Part shown: positions 25,846-34,635 of the stretch, in pieces
Layout: the number at the start of each line of letters is the position of its first letter
Numbering within the stretch: position 1 is the first letter of the stretch
Assembly (NCBI GenBank): GCA_031180725.1
Contig: JAPSLO010000005.1
Span: 1-64,000 of the forward strand
Reading direction: 5' to 3'
Source: Roseomonas sp.
Lineage (GTDB): Bacteria > Pseudomonadota > Alphaproteobacteria > Acetobacterales > Acetobacteraceae
DNA length: 64,000 nt
The notes under the pieces: model-generated
What the model saw: the letters and a program-made list of their open reading frames with translations, nothing else
What the model was told of the DNA's origin: nothing
Database searches by the model: none
Position numbers and translations under genes: made by a program

Positions 25846-26871
25846 CTAATCGGCAAGCCTGACCACCTGTCCGCTATCCGACGCTCGCAGCACAGCCTCG
25901 ATAAGCCGCTGCACCGGCAGGCCACTGGCACCGGCGTTCATCGGCGTGCGGCCTTCCGCGATCGCGTCCAGCATCTCGGCGATCATGGCGCGGTGCGGAC
26001 CATGATCAAAGGCCATAGGGTCGGCGCCGCCTCCGCCGGCCAAGCCGCGGTCCAGCACCTCCGGCCCACGTCCCTTCAGATGCAATTCCAGCCGCTCGGC
26101 GACCAGCATCGCGCTGCCGCCCGTGCCGGCGATCTCGATACGCTCCGGGAAGCCGGGCTCGGCCACGGTCGTCGCATCCAGCACGCCAATCGCGCCGCTG
26201 GTGAAGCGCAGCGCGGCGGCCGCAATATCCTCGGTATCGATAGCCCGCAGGGGCGAGGTGCGCGTGAAGCCCGCCACCTGCGCCACGGGCCCCGCGAGGT
26301 GCAGCAGCAGGTCCAGCGTGTGAATGGCCTGTGTCAGCAGCACGCCGCCACCATCCCGCGCCTTCATGCCGCGGCCGGGTTGGCTGAAGTAGTTCGCGTC
26401 GCGCCACCACCGGATCGTCGCCGAGCAGGACAGCAGCCGACCCAGCTCTCCTGCGGCAACCACCTGCTTCAGCCGTTGGGCGGCCGGGCGGAAGCGGTGC
26501 TGGAAGACCACACCCAGCGTCACACCGGCGCGGGCCGCCATGCCCACCAGCGCCTCTGCGCGCCGCAGGGTGATCTCCAGTGGCTTCTCGACCAGGAGAT
26601 GCTTGCGCGCCGCGGCAGTCGCCTCTGCCACCGGCAGATGCGCACCGGGGGGTGTCAGTACGATCACCATGTCCAGCCCCGGCGCGGCCAGCATTGCCTC
26701 CAGGCTCTCGAACACGGGTGCCTGCCACTTCGCAGAGAAGGCCTCCCGGCGCTCTGCGCTGGGGGAATACCCGCCTATCAAACGTGTGCGCCCGGCCAGC
26801 TCCAGGTCACGGATGGCCAGCACATGTGGCGCACTGGCCATGCCCAGGCCGACAATGCCGATGCCGTTCAT
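25846..26871 (-). CDS. Gfo/Idh/MocA-family oxidoreductase
   Basis: This 341-residue NAD(P)-dependent dehydrogenase has an N-terminal Rossmann motif GIVGLGMASAPH and the family's VEKPLEIT segment, which contains the catalytic Lys. A helix with GGVLLTQAIHTLDLLLHL contributes the metal-free active-site His. Members oxidise sugars, inositols or related polyols. The start at 26871 overlaps the preceding enoyl-CoA hydratase stop by 4 bases. It runs opposite to the acyl-CoA operon and converges with the MaoC gene, 18 bases apart. Confidence 0.88.
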   Translation of the reverse strand: MNGIGIVGLGMASAPHVLAIRDLELAGRTRLIGGYSPSAERREAFSAKWQAPVFESLEAMLAAPGLDMVIVLTPPGAHLPVAEATAAARKHLLVEKPLEITLRRAEALVGMAARAGVTLGVVFQHRFRPAAQRLKQVVAAGELGRLLSCSATIRWWRDANYFSQPGRGMKARDGGGVLLTQAIHTLDLLLHLAGPVAQVAGFTRTSPLRAIDTEDIAAAALRFTSGAIGVLDATTVAEPGFPERIEIAGTGGSAMLVAERLELHLKGRGPEVLDRGLAGGGGADPMAFDHGPHRAMIAEMLDAIAEGRTPMNAGASGLPVQRLIEAVLRASDSGQVVRLAD

Positions 26872-27593
26872 CGTGTTGCCTCCCGCAACGCCGCCAGGCA
26901 CAACACATTCATCTCGTTCTCATAGGCGAGGCCAGCGGAAAGCGGTGCCTCCAGGGATTGCCGCACGGCGGCCTTCACAGCCTGCACCGCCACCGGCGAG
27001 AGTGCGGCGAGGCGCCGGCAGAGCGCCATCGTGGTGTCCTCCAGCTCCTGATCTTCGACGACCTGCTCCACTAGACGCAGGCGCAGAGCTTCGTCGGCGT
27101 CCACCTGTTCGCCTGTCAGCAGCAGCCGCATCGCAACGCCATGGCCGATAAGGCGCGGCAGCATCTGGCTGGCGCCGCCACCCCCGACCCAGCCACGCGT
27201 CACTTCCGGGAAACCGGCACGCAAGCTGCGGCCGGCGATGCGGATATCGGCAGCCAGCGCCAGTTCGAAACCCCCGCCCAGCGCCCAACCCTTCACGGCC
27301 GCCACCACCGGCTTGCGAATCGACCGCACGGCACCCGGATAGTCCGGCCGGTGGCGGAACGCCCACGCACTGGGAAAGGCCTCGACGGCCTTCAGGTCCA
27401 TTCCCGAGCAGAAGGCGCGGTCCCCGGCGCCGCGCAGCAGCACGGCATGGATGGAAGGGTCGGCGTTAATCGCGCGTGCATGTTCGGCCAGGGCCTCGGC
27501 CATCGCATTCGTGATCGCGTTGTGCTTGGCGGGGCGATCGAGCGTCAGCACCGCAACGCCATTCCTGGAGTCGAGCAAAACCCGCCCGTCCAT
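26868..27593 (-). CDS. Enoyl-CoA hydratase/isomerase (crotonase family)
   Basis: This 241-residue crotonase-fold enzyme has DRPAKHNAIT, RAFCSGMDLK (oxyanion-hole loop), KGWALGGGFELALAADIRIA and a conserved FPEVTRGWVGGGGASQMLPR. It lacks a clear Glu pair, so it may be a hydratase with altered specificity or a hydrolase. The start at 27593 follows GGAGGGAACAGG. It is divergent from the CoA-transferase gene (64-base gap) and coupled to the Gfo/Idh gene downstream. The pairing of a sugar-type dehydrogenase with a crotonase is uncommon. Confidence 0.88.
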   Translation of the reverse strand: MDGRVLLDSRNGVAVLTLDRPAKHNAITNAMAEALAEHARAINADPSIHAVLLRGAGDRAFCSGMDLKAVEAFPSAWAFRHRPDYPGAVRSIRKPVVAAVKGWALGGGFELALAADIRIAGRSLRAGFPEVTRGWVGGGGASQMLPRLIGHGVAMRLLLTGEQVDADEALRLRLVEQVVEDQELEDTTMALCRRLAALSPVAVQAVKAAVRQSLEAPLSAGLAYENEMNVLCLAALREATR

Positions 27594-27657
27594 CCTGTTC
27601 CCTCCCCTGAGCTCGGCCGATAGAGTAGCGCCAAGTACGACGGAGGAAACGGGCGAG

Positions 27658-29199
27658 ATGCGCAGGGTGACGGCGGCGGAGGCCGCTTCGCTGGTGCGGG
27701 ACGGCGATACACTGCTGATCGGCGGGTCCGGCGGCGGCCATGCGGTACCCGATGCCTTGCTGGAAGCGCTCGGCCGGCGTTTCGAACAGAGCGGCACGCC
27801 GCGCGGCATCACGGCGCTGCATCCTGTCGGCGTGGGTGATGGCGCGAACCGCGGCCTGGGGCATCTTGCCCGCAAAGGGCTGCTGAAGCGCAACGTCGCA
27901 GGCAGCTTCGTGAACTCGCCCCCGATCGGCGCCATGGCACTGCGGGACGAAATCGAGGCCTGGTCGCTGCCGCAGGGCGCGCTGAGCCAGCTGATGCGGG
28001 AAATGGCCGCTGGGCGTGCCGGGCTCCTCACCAAGACCGGGCTGCACACCTTCGTGGACCCACGCTTGCAGGGTGGGCGGCAGAGCCCCAGCGCGAAGGA
28101 GGACCTGGTCGAGCTGGTGGAGTTCCGGGGCGAGGAGTGGCTGTTCTACAAGCCCCATCACGTCGACATCGCCTTCCTGCGCGGCACTACGGCGGATGAG
28201 GATGGCAATGTCTCCATGGAGCAGGAAGCAGTGACGCTGGAAATGCTTTCGGAGGCGCAGGCCACCAAACGTTGCGGCGGCATCGTCGTGGTGCAGGTGC
28301 GACGGATCGCGCGGCGCGGCACCCTGCACCCGAAGATGGTCAAGATTCCCGGCATCCTGGTGGACCTGGTGGTGGTGGAGCCGGAGCAGGAACAGACCTT
28401 CCTCACGCCCTATTCCCCGGCCTATTCCGGCGAGATCCGCATGCCGCTGGCGGATATTCCGGCGCTGAAGCTCGACGCACGCAAGATCATTGCCCGCCGC
28501 GGCGCACTGGAACTGTTTCCACGGGCCGTCTGCAACTTGGGCTCCGGCGTCTTTACGGGACTGGCGAATGTCGCAGCCGAGGAAGGCTGCCTGGATGCCG
28601 TGTGCCTGACCAATGAGCAAGGAAATGTCGGTGGCGCGCCGGCGAGTGGCGGCGATGCGGGCGCGGCCATGAATCCGGACGCACAGCTCGATCAGCCCTA
28701 CCAGTTCGACTTCTACGATGGCGGCGGCCTTGATCTCGCCTTCCTCTCCTTTGCGGAGTTCGACGCGGCGGGCAACGTCAATGTCTCGCGCTTTGGCAAC
28801 AAGCTGATCGGACCGGGCGGCTTCATCAATATCAGCCAGAATGCGCAACGCGTCATCTTCGGTGGCACGCTGACCGCGGGCGGCAAGCCAAAGGCGGTGA
28901 AGCAGGTGGAGCAGGTGACTTTCTCCGGGCCGTATGCGCGAAACCGCGGCCAGCCGGTGCTCTATGTGACCGAGGCGGCCGTGTTCCGTCTGGGCGAGAC
29001 GGGACCGGAAATGTCGGAGATCGCGCCAGGGCTGACGGTGGACCAGGTGGTGGCCCAGATGGGCTTCCAGCCGGTCATCGCGACCGACCTACGCCCCATG
29101 GATGCACGGCTGTTCGTAGAAACGAAGATGGGCCTGGCGGCGGAAATCGCAGCAAGGCCGGGCAAGACGGTTTCCTCGCGCCTGGCGAAGCTCGCATGA
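27658..29199 (+). CDS. Family I acyl-CoA:carboxylate CoA-transferase (propionate CoA-transferase-like)
   Basis: This 513-residue fused two-domain CoA-transferase moves CoA from an acyl-CoA to a free acid through a Glu thioester. The N-terminal domain has the GGSGGGHAVPDALLEALG glycine stretch. The C-terminal domain has LTNEQGNVGGAP with the likely catalytic Glu320. A long N-terminal open frame overlaps the divergent gene; the ATG at 27658 was chosen because it follows GGAGG and directly precedes the first conserved VTAAEA segment. It overlaps the second MaoC gene by 4 bases. Confidence 0.92.
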   Translation: MRRVTAAEAASLVRDGDTLLIGGSGGGHAVPDALLEALGRRFEQSGTPRGITALHPVGVGDGANRGLGHLARKGLLKRNVAGSFVNSPPIGAMALRDEIEAWSLPQGALSQLMREMAAGRAGLLTKTGLHTFVDPRLQGGRQSPSAKEDLVELVEFRGEEWLFYKPHHVDIAFLRGTTADEDGNVSMEQEAVTLEMLSEAQATKRCGGIVVVQVRRIARRGTLHPKMVKIPGILVDLVVVEPEQEQTFLTPYSPAYSGEIRMPLADIPALKLDARKIIARRGALELFPRAVCNLGSGVFTGLANVAAEEGCLDAVCLTNEQGNVGGAPASGGDAGAAMNPDAQLDQPYQFDFYDGGGLDLAFLSFAEFDAAGNVNVSRFGNKLIGPGGFINISQNAQRVIFGGTLTAGGKPKAVKQVEQVTFSGPYARNRGQPVLYVTEAAVFRLGETGPEMSEIAPGLTVDQVVAQMGFQPVIATDLRPMDARLFVETKMGLAAEIAARPGKTVSSRLAKLA

Positions 29200-29624
29200 G
29201 GTTCGGTATTGCACCCGGCGAGGAAGCTCGCTTCACGAAGACGGTGACGGAGCGCGACCTGCTTCTAACCGCCGAGATCACCGGCGATCATGACCCACTG
29301 CATGTGGATGCAGACTACGCGGCGAAGACTGTCTTTGGCCGGCGGATCGCGCACGGCGCGCTGGTGCTGGGGCTGCTTTCCTCCACCGCCAGCACGGTTG
29401 CGCACCGCGCCATCGCCAATGGAGGGGAAGGCGTGCCGGTTTCGCTGGGCTATGACCGGGTGCGCTTCCTGAGGCCGGTCTTTATCGGGGATACTCTGAC
29501 CGCGGAATACCGGGTGGAAGCCCTTGATGCCGGCGCACGCCGCGCCACCAGCACCTGCCGCGTGGTGAACCAGGATGGCGAGACCTGCTTGGTGGCAACT
29601 CACATCCTGCGCTGGGTCACGTAA
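29196..29624 (+). CDS. MaoC-like hydratase (R-specific enoyl-CoA hydratase type)
   Basis: This 142-residue hot-dog protein has ITGDHDPLHVDADYAAKTVFG, with the catalytic Asp and His, then RIAHGALVLGLLSSTAS and DRVRFLRPVFIGDTLTAEYRV. It resembles PhaJ-type R-hydratases more than the first MaoC gene does. It is coupled to the CoA-transferase, so the pair probably activates and hydrates a short branched or unsaturated acid. An 81-base gap with a short hairpin near 29659-29675 separates it from the TRAP importer genes. Confidence 0.9.
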   Translation: MRFGIAPGEEARFTKTVTERDLLLTAEITGDHDPLHVDADYAAKTVFGRRIAHGALVLGLLSSTASTVAHRAIANGGEGVPVSLGYDRVRFLRPVFIGDTLTAEYRVEALDAGARRATSTCRVVNQDGETCLVATHILRWVT

Positions 29625-29705
29625 CTACACGGTTCCCAAGCGCCGCGCGCTCAGGCTAGGCTTGTCTGGCAAGCCGGACCAACCGGTAGCGAAGGGAGTA
29701 GGTCC

Positions 29706-30701
29706 ATGAAACGTCGTGCCTTCCTCGGTGCCCTTGGCGCCGGCGGGCTTTTGGCTGCGCCCAACCTGGCGCGTGCCCAGGCCCCTATCACCCTCAACGG
29801 CGCCAGCCAGTTCAACGACGAACATGTCTTCAACCGCTGCATGGCAAAATTCGAAGAGCTGGTGAAGCAGTACTACGGCCGGCCCATCAACTTCGTGATG
29901 CACAAGAACAGCTCGCTGGGGCTGGAGAAGCAGTTTTTCGAATACATGTCGGCTGGGCGGGCTGTGGATTATGCTATCGTCAGCCCGGCGCACATGTCGA
30001 CCTTCAGCCGTGCTGCGCCCTACATCGACGCACCCTTCCTGTTCCGCGACCTGGCGCACTGGAACCAGGTGCTGGACCAGGACCTGTTCAAGCCGGTGGC
30101 CGATGAGGTGGAACGCCGTGCCCGCGTTGCGCTGATCGGTTATGCAGGCGGCGGCGTGCGCAACATCTTCTCCAACCGCCCTGCCAGCACCCTGGCGGAG
30201 CTGCGCGGCCTGCGCGTACGTGTGCAGGGCGCTCCGATCTGGAGCCGCAGCTTCCAGGCTATCGGCATGGCGCCGCAGGTCATCGCCTATAACGAGATCT
30301 ACAACGCCATCCAGAACAATGTGATTGAGGCCGGCGAGAACGAGGCAGCGGGTGTGGAGCAAATGCGGTTCTACGAGGTGGGCCCGAACCTCATCCAAAC
30401 GCAGCACGCTATTACCATCCGCCCGCTCTGCTTCTCGGTTGCTACGCTGCAGCGCCTGCCACGTGAGCTGCAGGACGCAATCCGCCGTGCCGGGCGAGAG
30501 GCCGGGGTCTTCGGTCGGCAGGCCGAGAGCACGGAGGATGAGCAGAAGATTATCGCCCTGGAACGCGCCGGCCGACTGAAGCGCGTGCCCTTCAATGAGC
30601 GTGCGCAGATGATTGCCGCCGTTCAGCCTGTCATGGCCGCCTATGCGCGGGAGATTGACGCGGAAGCGATCCACAACCGGATTGCGGCGATCACCTCGTA
30701 G
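29706..30701 (+). CDS. TRAP transporter solute-binding protein (DctP family)
   Basis: This 331-residue periplasmic receptor has a leader with MKRRAFLGALGAGG, likely Tat-exported. DctP landmarks include LGLEKQFFEYMSAGRAVDYAIVS, the ligand-gripping Arg in GLRVRVQGAPIW, and YNEIYNAIQNNVIEAGENEAA. The conserved Arg implies a carboxylate ligand. GAAGGGAG lies upstream of the ATG. The membrane subunits follow after a 64-base gap. It probably imports the acid used by the neighbouring CoA-transferase and hydratase. Confidence 0.93.
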   Translation: MKRRAFLGALGAGGLLAAPNLARAQAPITLNGASQFNDEHVFNRCMAKFEELVKQYYGRPINFVMHKNSSLGLEKQFFEYMSAGRAVDYAIVSPAHMSTFSRAAPYIDAPFLFRDLAHWNQVLDQDLFKPVADEVERRARVALIGYAGGGVRNIFSNRPASTLAELRGLRVRVQGAPIWSRSFQAIGMAPQVIAYNEIYNAIQNNVIEAGENEAAGVEQMRFYEVGPNLIQTQHAITIRPLCFSVATLQRLPRELQDAIRRAGREAGVFGRQAESTEDEQKIIALERAGRLKRVPFNERAQMIAAVQPVMAAYAREIDAEAIHNRIAAITS

Positions 30702-30765
30702 TGCCGGGCGTGGGGGTGGCGCGCGCCGCCCCCTTTCTCCTCTGCGATATCAAGGACAGCTTCGC

Positions 30766-31293
30766 ATGGCGCCATCCATGACGCCCCCGGGCGAGCGCAG
30801 TCTGCTGCGTCGCGTGATCATCTACTACGCCAGGCTGCTCGACATCCTTCTCGTCATCTCGGTCGCCGCCATCATCCTGCCAGTCAGCCTGCAGATCTTC
30901 GCGCGCTTCACGGAACTGCTGCCACGCTACATCTGGACCGAGGAGCTCAGCCGCTTCCTGCTTGTATGGATGGTGATGATCGGCGCCATGATCGCCGTGC
31001 GGGAAGGCACGCATTTCAGCGTGGACCTCTTTCCCAGTCTCAAGGGCCGCCAGCGTGCCTTGGCAGACATCGTGGCGGGCCTCTTCGTACTGGTCTTCGC
31101 CGGCTTCTTCCTGTGGTATGGGATCGAGTTTACCGACACGGCCTGGTACCGCATCAGCGAACTGGCGGAGCTGCCATTGTGGATGATCCACATTGCCTGG
31201 CCGGTCGCCGGCCTCACTTGGCTGCTCTTCCAGGGTGAGCGCATCTGGGGCGACCTGCAGATCGTGCTGCATCGCGAGGAGGACGCCCCGTGA
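30766..31293 (+). CDS. TRAP transporter small membrane subunit (DctQ family)
   Basis: This 175-residue protein has four hydrophobic helices, with the DctQ segments RYIWTEELSRFLLVWMVMIGA and GTHFSVDLFP. The ATG at 30766 follows AAGGA by about 9 bases; an ATG at 30778 is possible. It shares 4 bases with the large subunit gene. Confidence 0.92.
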   Translation: MAPSMTPPGERSLLRRVIIYYARLLDILLVISVAAIILPVSLQIFARFTELLPRYIWTEELSRFLLVWMVMIGAMIAVREGTHFSVDLFPSLKGRQRALADIVAGLFVLVFAGFFLWYGIEFTDTAWYRISELAELPLWMIHIAWPVAGLTWLLFQGERIWGDLQIVLHREEDAP

Positions 31294-32609
31294 CCGGCGC
31301 CGCGCTTTCCGCGGGCCAGGCCGCGGCTTTCCTGTTCGGCACCTTCTTCGCGCTGCTTCTGCTGCGCGTGCCCGTGGCCGTGGCGCTCGGCTTGGCCTGC
31401 ATTCCGGCGCTGATGATCGAGGATCGCCTATGGCCGATGATCCTGCTCCAGGAGACCTTTAACGGCTTCAACAGCTTCATCCTGATCGCGGTGCCCTTCT
31501 TCCTGTTGGCCGCGAACCTGATGAATATCGGCGGCATCACGGACCGCCTCGTGCGCTTCTCCCGCGCCATCGTCGGGCACATGCCAGGCAGCCTGGCCCA
31601 GATCAATGTGGTGCTCTCGATATTCTTTGCCGGCATTTCAGGCAGTTCCACCGCGGATGCAGCCAGCCAGTCGAAGATCTTCATCGATGCGCAGCGGAAG
31701 GAAGGCTACGATGACAGCTTCTCCGTGGCCATCACGGCGGTCTCCGCAGTGCTGGCCGTCATCATCCCGCCGTCCATCCTGATGATTGTCTGGGGTGGCG
31801 TGTTGACGGTTTCGGTCGGCGGCTTGTTCCTGGCCGGCGTGATTCCGGGCCTACTGATCGGCTTCGCGCAGATGGCCACCGTCCATGTCTATGCGAAGCT
31901 CCGGAATTATCCGACATACCGGCGCGCGACGCTGAAGGAGTTCATCTCCTCCTTCCTGGTTTCCATCCCGGCACTGCTGACCCCCTTCATCATTATCGGG
32001 GGCAAGATCTTCGGCTGGTTCACCGCGACGGAGGCCGCCTGCATCGCGGTTCTCTACGCGGGGACGCTGTCCATCTTCGTCTACCGGGAGATGGACTTGG
32101 AGGGCCTGCGCCGGGCTTTCGCGGAGACCGGGCGGCTCTCGGCGATCATCCTGTTCTGCGTGGGCACAGCCACTGCCTTCGGCTGGCTTCTGGCTTACTA
32201 CAAAATCCCGGAGTCGATGCTGGCCGATGTTATCGCCTGGGATCTGGGGCCGATCGGCACCGGCTTCTTCATCGCCTTGGTCTTTCTGGTAGTGGGTTGC
32301 TTCCTGGACGCCATTCCGGCGATCATCATCGTGGGCACCATCCTGGCACCCATGGCCGATCACGCCGGGCTGCACCCGATCCACTTCGCCATGATCAGTA
32401 TCGTCAGCCTGGCCTTTGGCCTGGTCACCCCGCCTTATGGCCTGTGCCTGATGATTTCCTGCGCGGTAGCGGGCATCCGCATCACCGACGTGCTGAAGGA
32501 CACGATAATCATGCTGCTACCCATGTTCGCGGTGCTGGGGCTGCTCATCGTCTGGCCGGAGGTAGCACTGTTCCTGCCGAGGGTGCTTGAGCCGGATTTC
32601 TTAAAATGA
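31290..32609 (+). CDS. TRAP transporter large membrane subunit (DctM family)
   Basis: This 439-residue permease has about twelve helices and DctM landmarks: ALMIEDRLWPMILLQETFNGFNSF near the start (read as two parts), FAGISGSSTADAAS, a conserved loop IPPSILMIVWGG, and the terminal VTPPYGLCLMISCAVAGI. It starts with GTG at 31290, preceded by GAGGAGG and overlapping the DctQ stop. It is the last gene of the TRAP operon, and a strong hairpin follows its stop. Confidence 0.94.
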   Translation: MTGAALSAGQAAAFLFGTFFALLLLRVPVAVALGLACIPALMIEDRLWPMILLQETFNGFNSFILIAVPFFLLAANLMNIGGITDRLVRFSRAIVGHMPGSLAQINVVLSIFFAGISGSSTADAASQSKIFIDAQRKEGYDDSFSVAITAVSAVLAVIIPPSILMIVWGGVLTVSVGGLFLAGVIPGLLIGFAQMATVHVYAKLRNYPTYRRATLKEFISSFLVSIPALLTPFIIIGGKIFGWFTATEAACIAVLYAGTLSIFVYREMDLEGLRRAFAETGRLSAIILFCVGTATAFGWLLAYYKIPESMLADVIAWDLGPIGTGFFIALVFLVVGCFLDAIPAIIIVGTILAPMADHAGLHPIHFAMISIVSLAFGLVTPPYGLCLMISCAVAGIRITDVLKDTIIMLLPMFAVLGLLIVWPEVALFLPRVLEPDFLK

Positions 32610-32614
32610 ACCCC

Positions 32615-32640
32615 GCCCTGCGGCCAAAGCTGGCCAGGGC
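32615..32640 (+). terminator. Hairpin after the TRAP operon
   Basis: GCCCT + GGCCA (32615-32619, 32622-32626) pair with TGGCC + AGGGC (32631-32640). The stem is 10 bp with a two-base bulge and an AAGC loop. It begins 6 bases after the dctM stop codon. There is no T-run, but position and stability make it a plausible operon end. Confidence 0.45.
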
Positions 32641-32825
32641 GCCCAAGACACTCGCAGGAGCGGCGCCCCCTTCCGGGCCCGCCTACATGTTGTCCAGGCG
32701 ACTACCCACGGACGCGAACTGGATGGCAAATGGACGGTTTCCTTCCGGCGCGCGCAGCAGGCGCCGCTTAGTCCCTAGCGTGCATGTCAGCGAGTTTTCG
32801 TTTGGGCCGGGCACTCGACCCGGGC

Positions 32826-33010
32826 ATGGGTCTGACTGTGGCGCGTCGCACCGTGTTCCGGCCTGAGGACCAGAGCATTTCGGCGTGTCGCGGACCGCGG
32901 GGCCGCCGGTAATGCCGGCCACCCTGTTGGGCGACGGCGTCCACTCGGTGGAACGCGCACGGTTGCGCAACGCCGTCGCCACCTGGGCGCTGATCACATC
33001 GGCCGGCATT
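32826..33010 (+). pseudogene. Possible relic of the N-terminus of a B12-dependent ribonucleotide reductase
   Basis: Two neighbouring frames give translations that join into one protein-like stretch. The first, from 32826, reads MGLTVARRTVFRPEDQS. The second, from about 32888, reads ATLLGDG, then ERARLRNAVATWALITSAG, while a third frame gives ADRGAAGNAG between them. The order (A)RRT.(F/L)RPED - RVA.GNA.L - LR..IA.GALLTSGR resembles class II ribonucleotide reductases. It is broken by at least one frameshift and ends after about 60 codons. The rest of 32641-33229 shows no gene. The assignment is from memory of the family pattern and needs a translated search. Confidence 0.4.
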
Positions 33011-33229
33011 TCCGATCCCGGGCCCGGCCCGTTGCGGTCACGCCGTACATGCCTTCGGCTTGCCTAAATGGGCTGCGGGCTGGGGTAGCATTGGGCAGCC
33101 AAGAGCATGCTGCTACAGTCGGCCTGATCATAGGGCAGATCCGGCCCAGCGCACGCCAGCCCCAGTTCGCGTGGGCAGCCGCAAGCGCTACAACGGCTTG
33201 GCACCTACCAGGAGCCATGATCCCCCGCC

Positions 33230-34174
33230 ATGCACGTCACGCCTGAGGCCTGCTGCATTCCCACCGGCCCTAAGGGTGAGGACCGTGCAGCCCTTGTGGC
33301 CCCGGCTCTGCTTGCAGCCGGCAAGGACGAGAGCTTACGTATGCCCATCCCGGGGGGCATCTGCATCCAGGGCACCGATACACCCTTTTTTCGGGAGGAT
33401 GGCGAAGGCCCTACCCGCCGGGTGACGCTGCGCCCCTTTCGCATCGATGCCCATGCTGTGACGAACCGACGTTTCGCCGCCTTCGTCGCCGCCACTGGCT
33501 ACCGCACTGATGCCGAGCGCTTCGGATGGTCCTTCGTGTTCCACGCCTTCCTGCCACCTGGGCGAAGCAGCGAGGCGCCGCCCGAAGCGCCCTGGTGGCG
33601 CAAGGTCGATGGTGCCTGCTGGTCTGCCCCGGAAGGTCCCGACAGCAACGTTGCAGCGCGCTTGGACCATCCTGTCGTCCATGTCTCCTGGACGGATGCC
33701 GCCGCCTTTGCCGCCTGGGCCAACGGCCGGCTGCCAACGGAGGCCGAGTGGGAGCACGCCGCCAAGGGCGGCAATGACAAGGCGCGCTTCCCTTGGGGCG
33801 ATGCCGAACCCGACGATCACTCCACTGATCTCTGCAATATCTGGCAGGGTGTCTTCCCGCACCGGAATACTGCGACAGACGGCTATATCGGCACCGCGCC
33901 GGTGGAAAGCTTCGCGCCCAACGGCTTCGGCCTGTTCAACATGTGTGGAAATGTCTGGGAGTGGTGCGCCGATTCCTTTCGCGTCCGCTCGCTCTCCTCC
34001 GTCGCCAAGGTGCGCAATCGGGCAGCCCAAGCGGAATCAGAGCGCGTGATGAAGGGCGGCAGCTATATGTGCCACCGCAGCTACTGTTACCGCTACCGCA
34101 TCGCGGCCCGATCTGGACGCAGCCCGGATACCTCTGCGGGGCATACTGGGTTCCGGGTAGCCTACGATGCCTGA
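33230..34174 (+). CDS. Formylglycine-generating enzyme (copper-dependent, both catalytic cysteines)
   Basis: This 314-residue enzyme of the SUMF1/FGE family converts a Cys in a sulfatase (C-x-P-x-R) to formylglycine using oxygen. Fold motifs are RLPTEAEWEHAAKGG, FPWGDAEPDD, and NGFGLFNMCGNVWEWCAD. The decisive segment near the C-terminus is KGGSYMCHRSYCYRYRIAAR with Cys281 and Cys286, the same five-residue spacing as the copper-binding pair of the human enzyme. Then SPDTSAGHTGFRV follows. So it is a true FGE and not an EgtB, PvdO or other homologue. There is no sulfatase in this window. The genes on both sides are relics. Confidence 0.9.
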   Translation: MHVTPEACCIPTGPKGEDRAALVAPALLAAGKDESLRMPIPGGICIQGTDTPFFREDGEGPTRRVTLRPFRIDAHAVTNRRFAAFVAATGYRTDAERFGWSFVFHAFLPPGRSSEAPPEAPWWRKVDGACWSAPEGPDSNVAARLDHPVVHVSWTDAAAFAAWANGRLPTEAEWEHAAKGGNDKARFPWGDAEPDDHSTDLCNIWQGVFPHRNTATDGYIGTAPVESFAPNGFGLFNMCGNVWEWCADSFRVRSLSSVAKVRNRAAQAESERVMKGGSYMCHRSYCYRYRIAARSGRSPDTSAGHTGFRVAYDA

Positions 34175-34264
34175 CGGCACTGCACTTTCGAGTATCGGCA
34201 GGTCATCAGGCTTCAATAAAGCCCAACGGCGGCCGCCCAGCCCAACCGCTAAAGCGGGTGACAC

Positions 34265-34515
34265 AACCGTGGTAGGGTTCTGGGCAGCCAGCCCGCCATC
34301 CACTGGCAGGACCATGCCAGTACGAAGGCGCGGCATCGCTTGCCACGAACAGCGCGGCACGGTCGCGCCGCCATAGTTGCCGCGATGATTGTGCGGCAGA
34401 GCCGCGGGCCAACCTTTCGATCAGGATGCGCCCGGCCCTGTCAGCTCGCGTTTCAGATCCGGCTGCGCCCCCAGGCCCACACCCTGCACCATGCGCGGTA
34501 GCATCGGTGTTTGCC
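34265..34515 (-). pseudogene. Frameshifted relic of an SDR-family C-terminus
   Basis: Reading the minus strand downwards, three frames in turn give SDR-like pieces. First MVQGVGLGAQPDLKRELTG (starting near 34492), then RAALFVASDAAPSY, then TGMVLPVDGGLAAQNP (ending near 34270). In an intact short-chain dehydrogenase these would read ...AALFLASDAASF-TGMVLPVDGG. The Tyr/Lys catalytic half is missing. The SDR was therefore truncated and has at least two frameshifts. Remaining bases of the 34175-34635 gap show no other gene. It lies just downstream of the intact FGE gene, on the opposite strand. Confidence 0.65.
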
Positions 34516-34635
34516 ATCGCAAGGCTGCCGCACGTCAAGCTACTCCGCCGCCATCTCGAGGGGACGAAAGCGGTGCCGAGCGAGGGGATGAGTGGGCGGG
34601 CGTGGTCCGCGTCGGCAATCTCAAGGCGGTTGAGA

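Noticed and set aside
29659-29675. GGCTTG/CAAGCC hairpin before the TRAP genes as a terminator
   Set aside because: The stem is 6 bp without T-run and lies only 30 bases before the dctP start; too weak to call.
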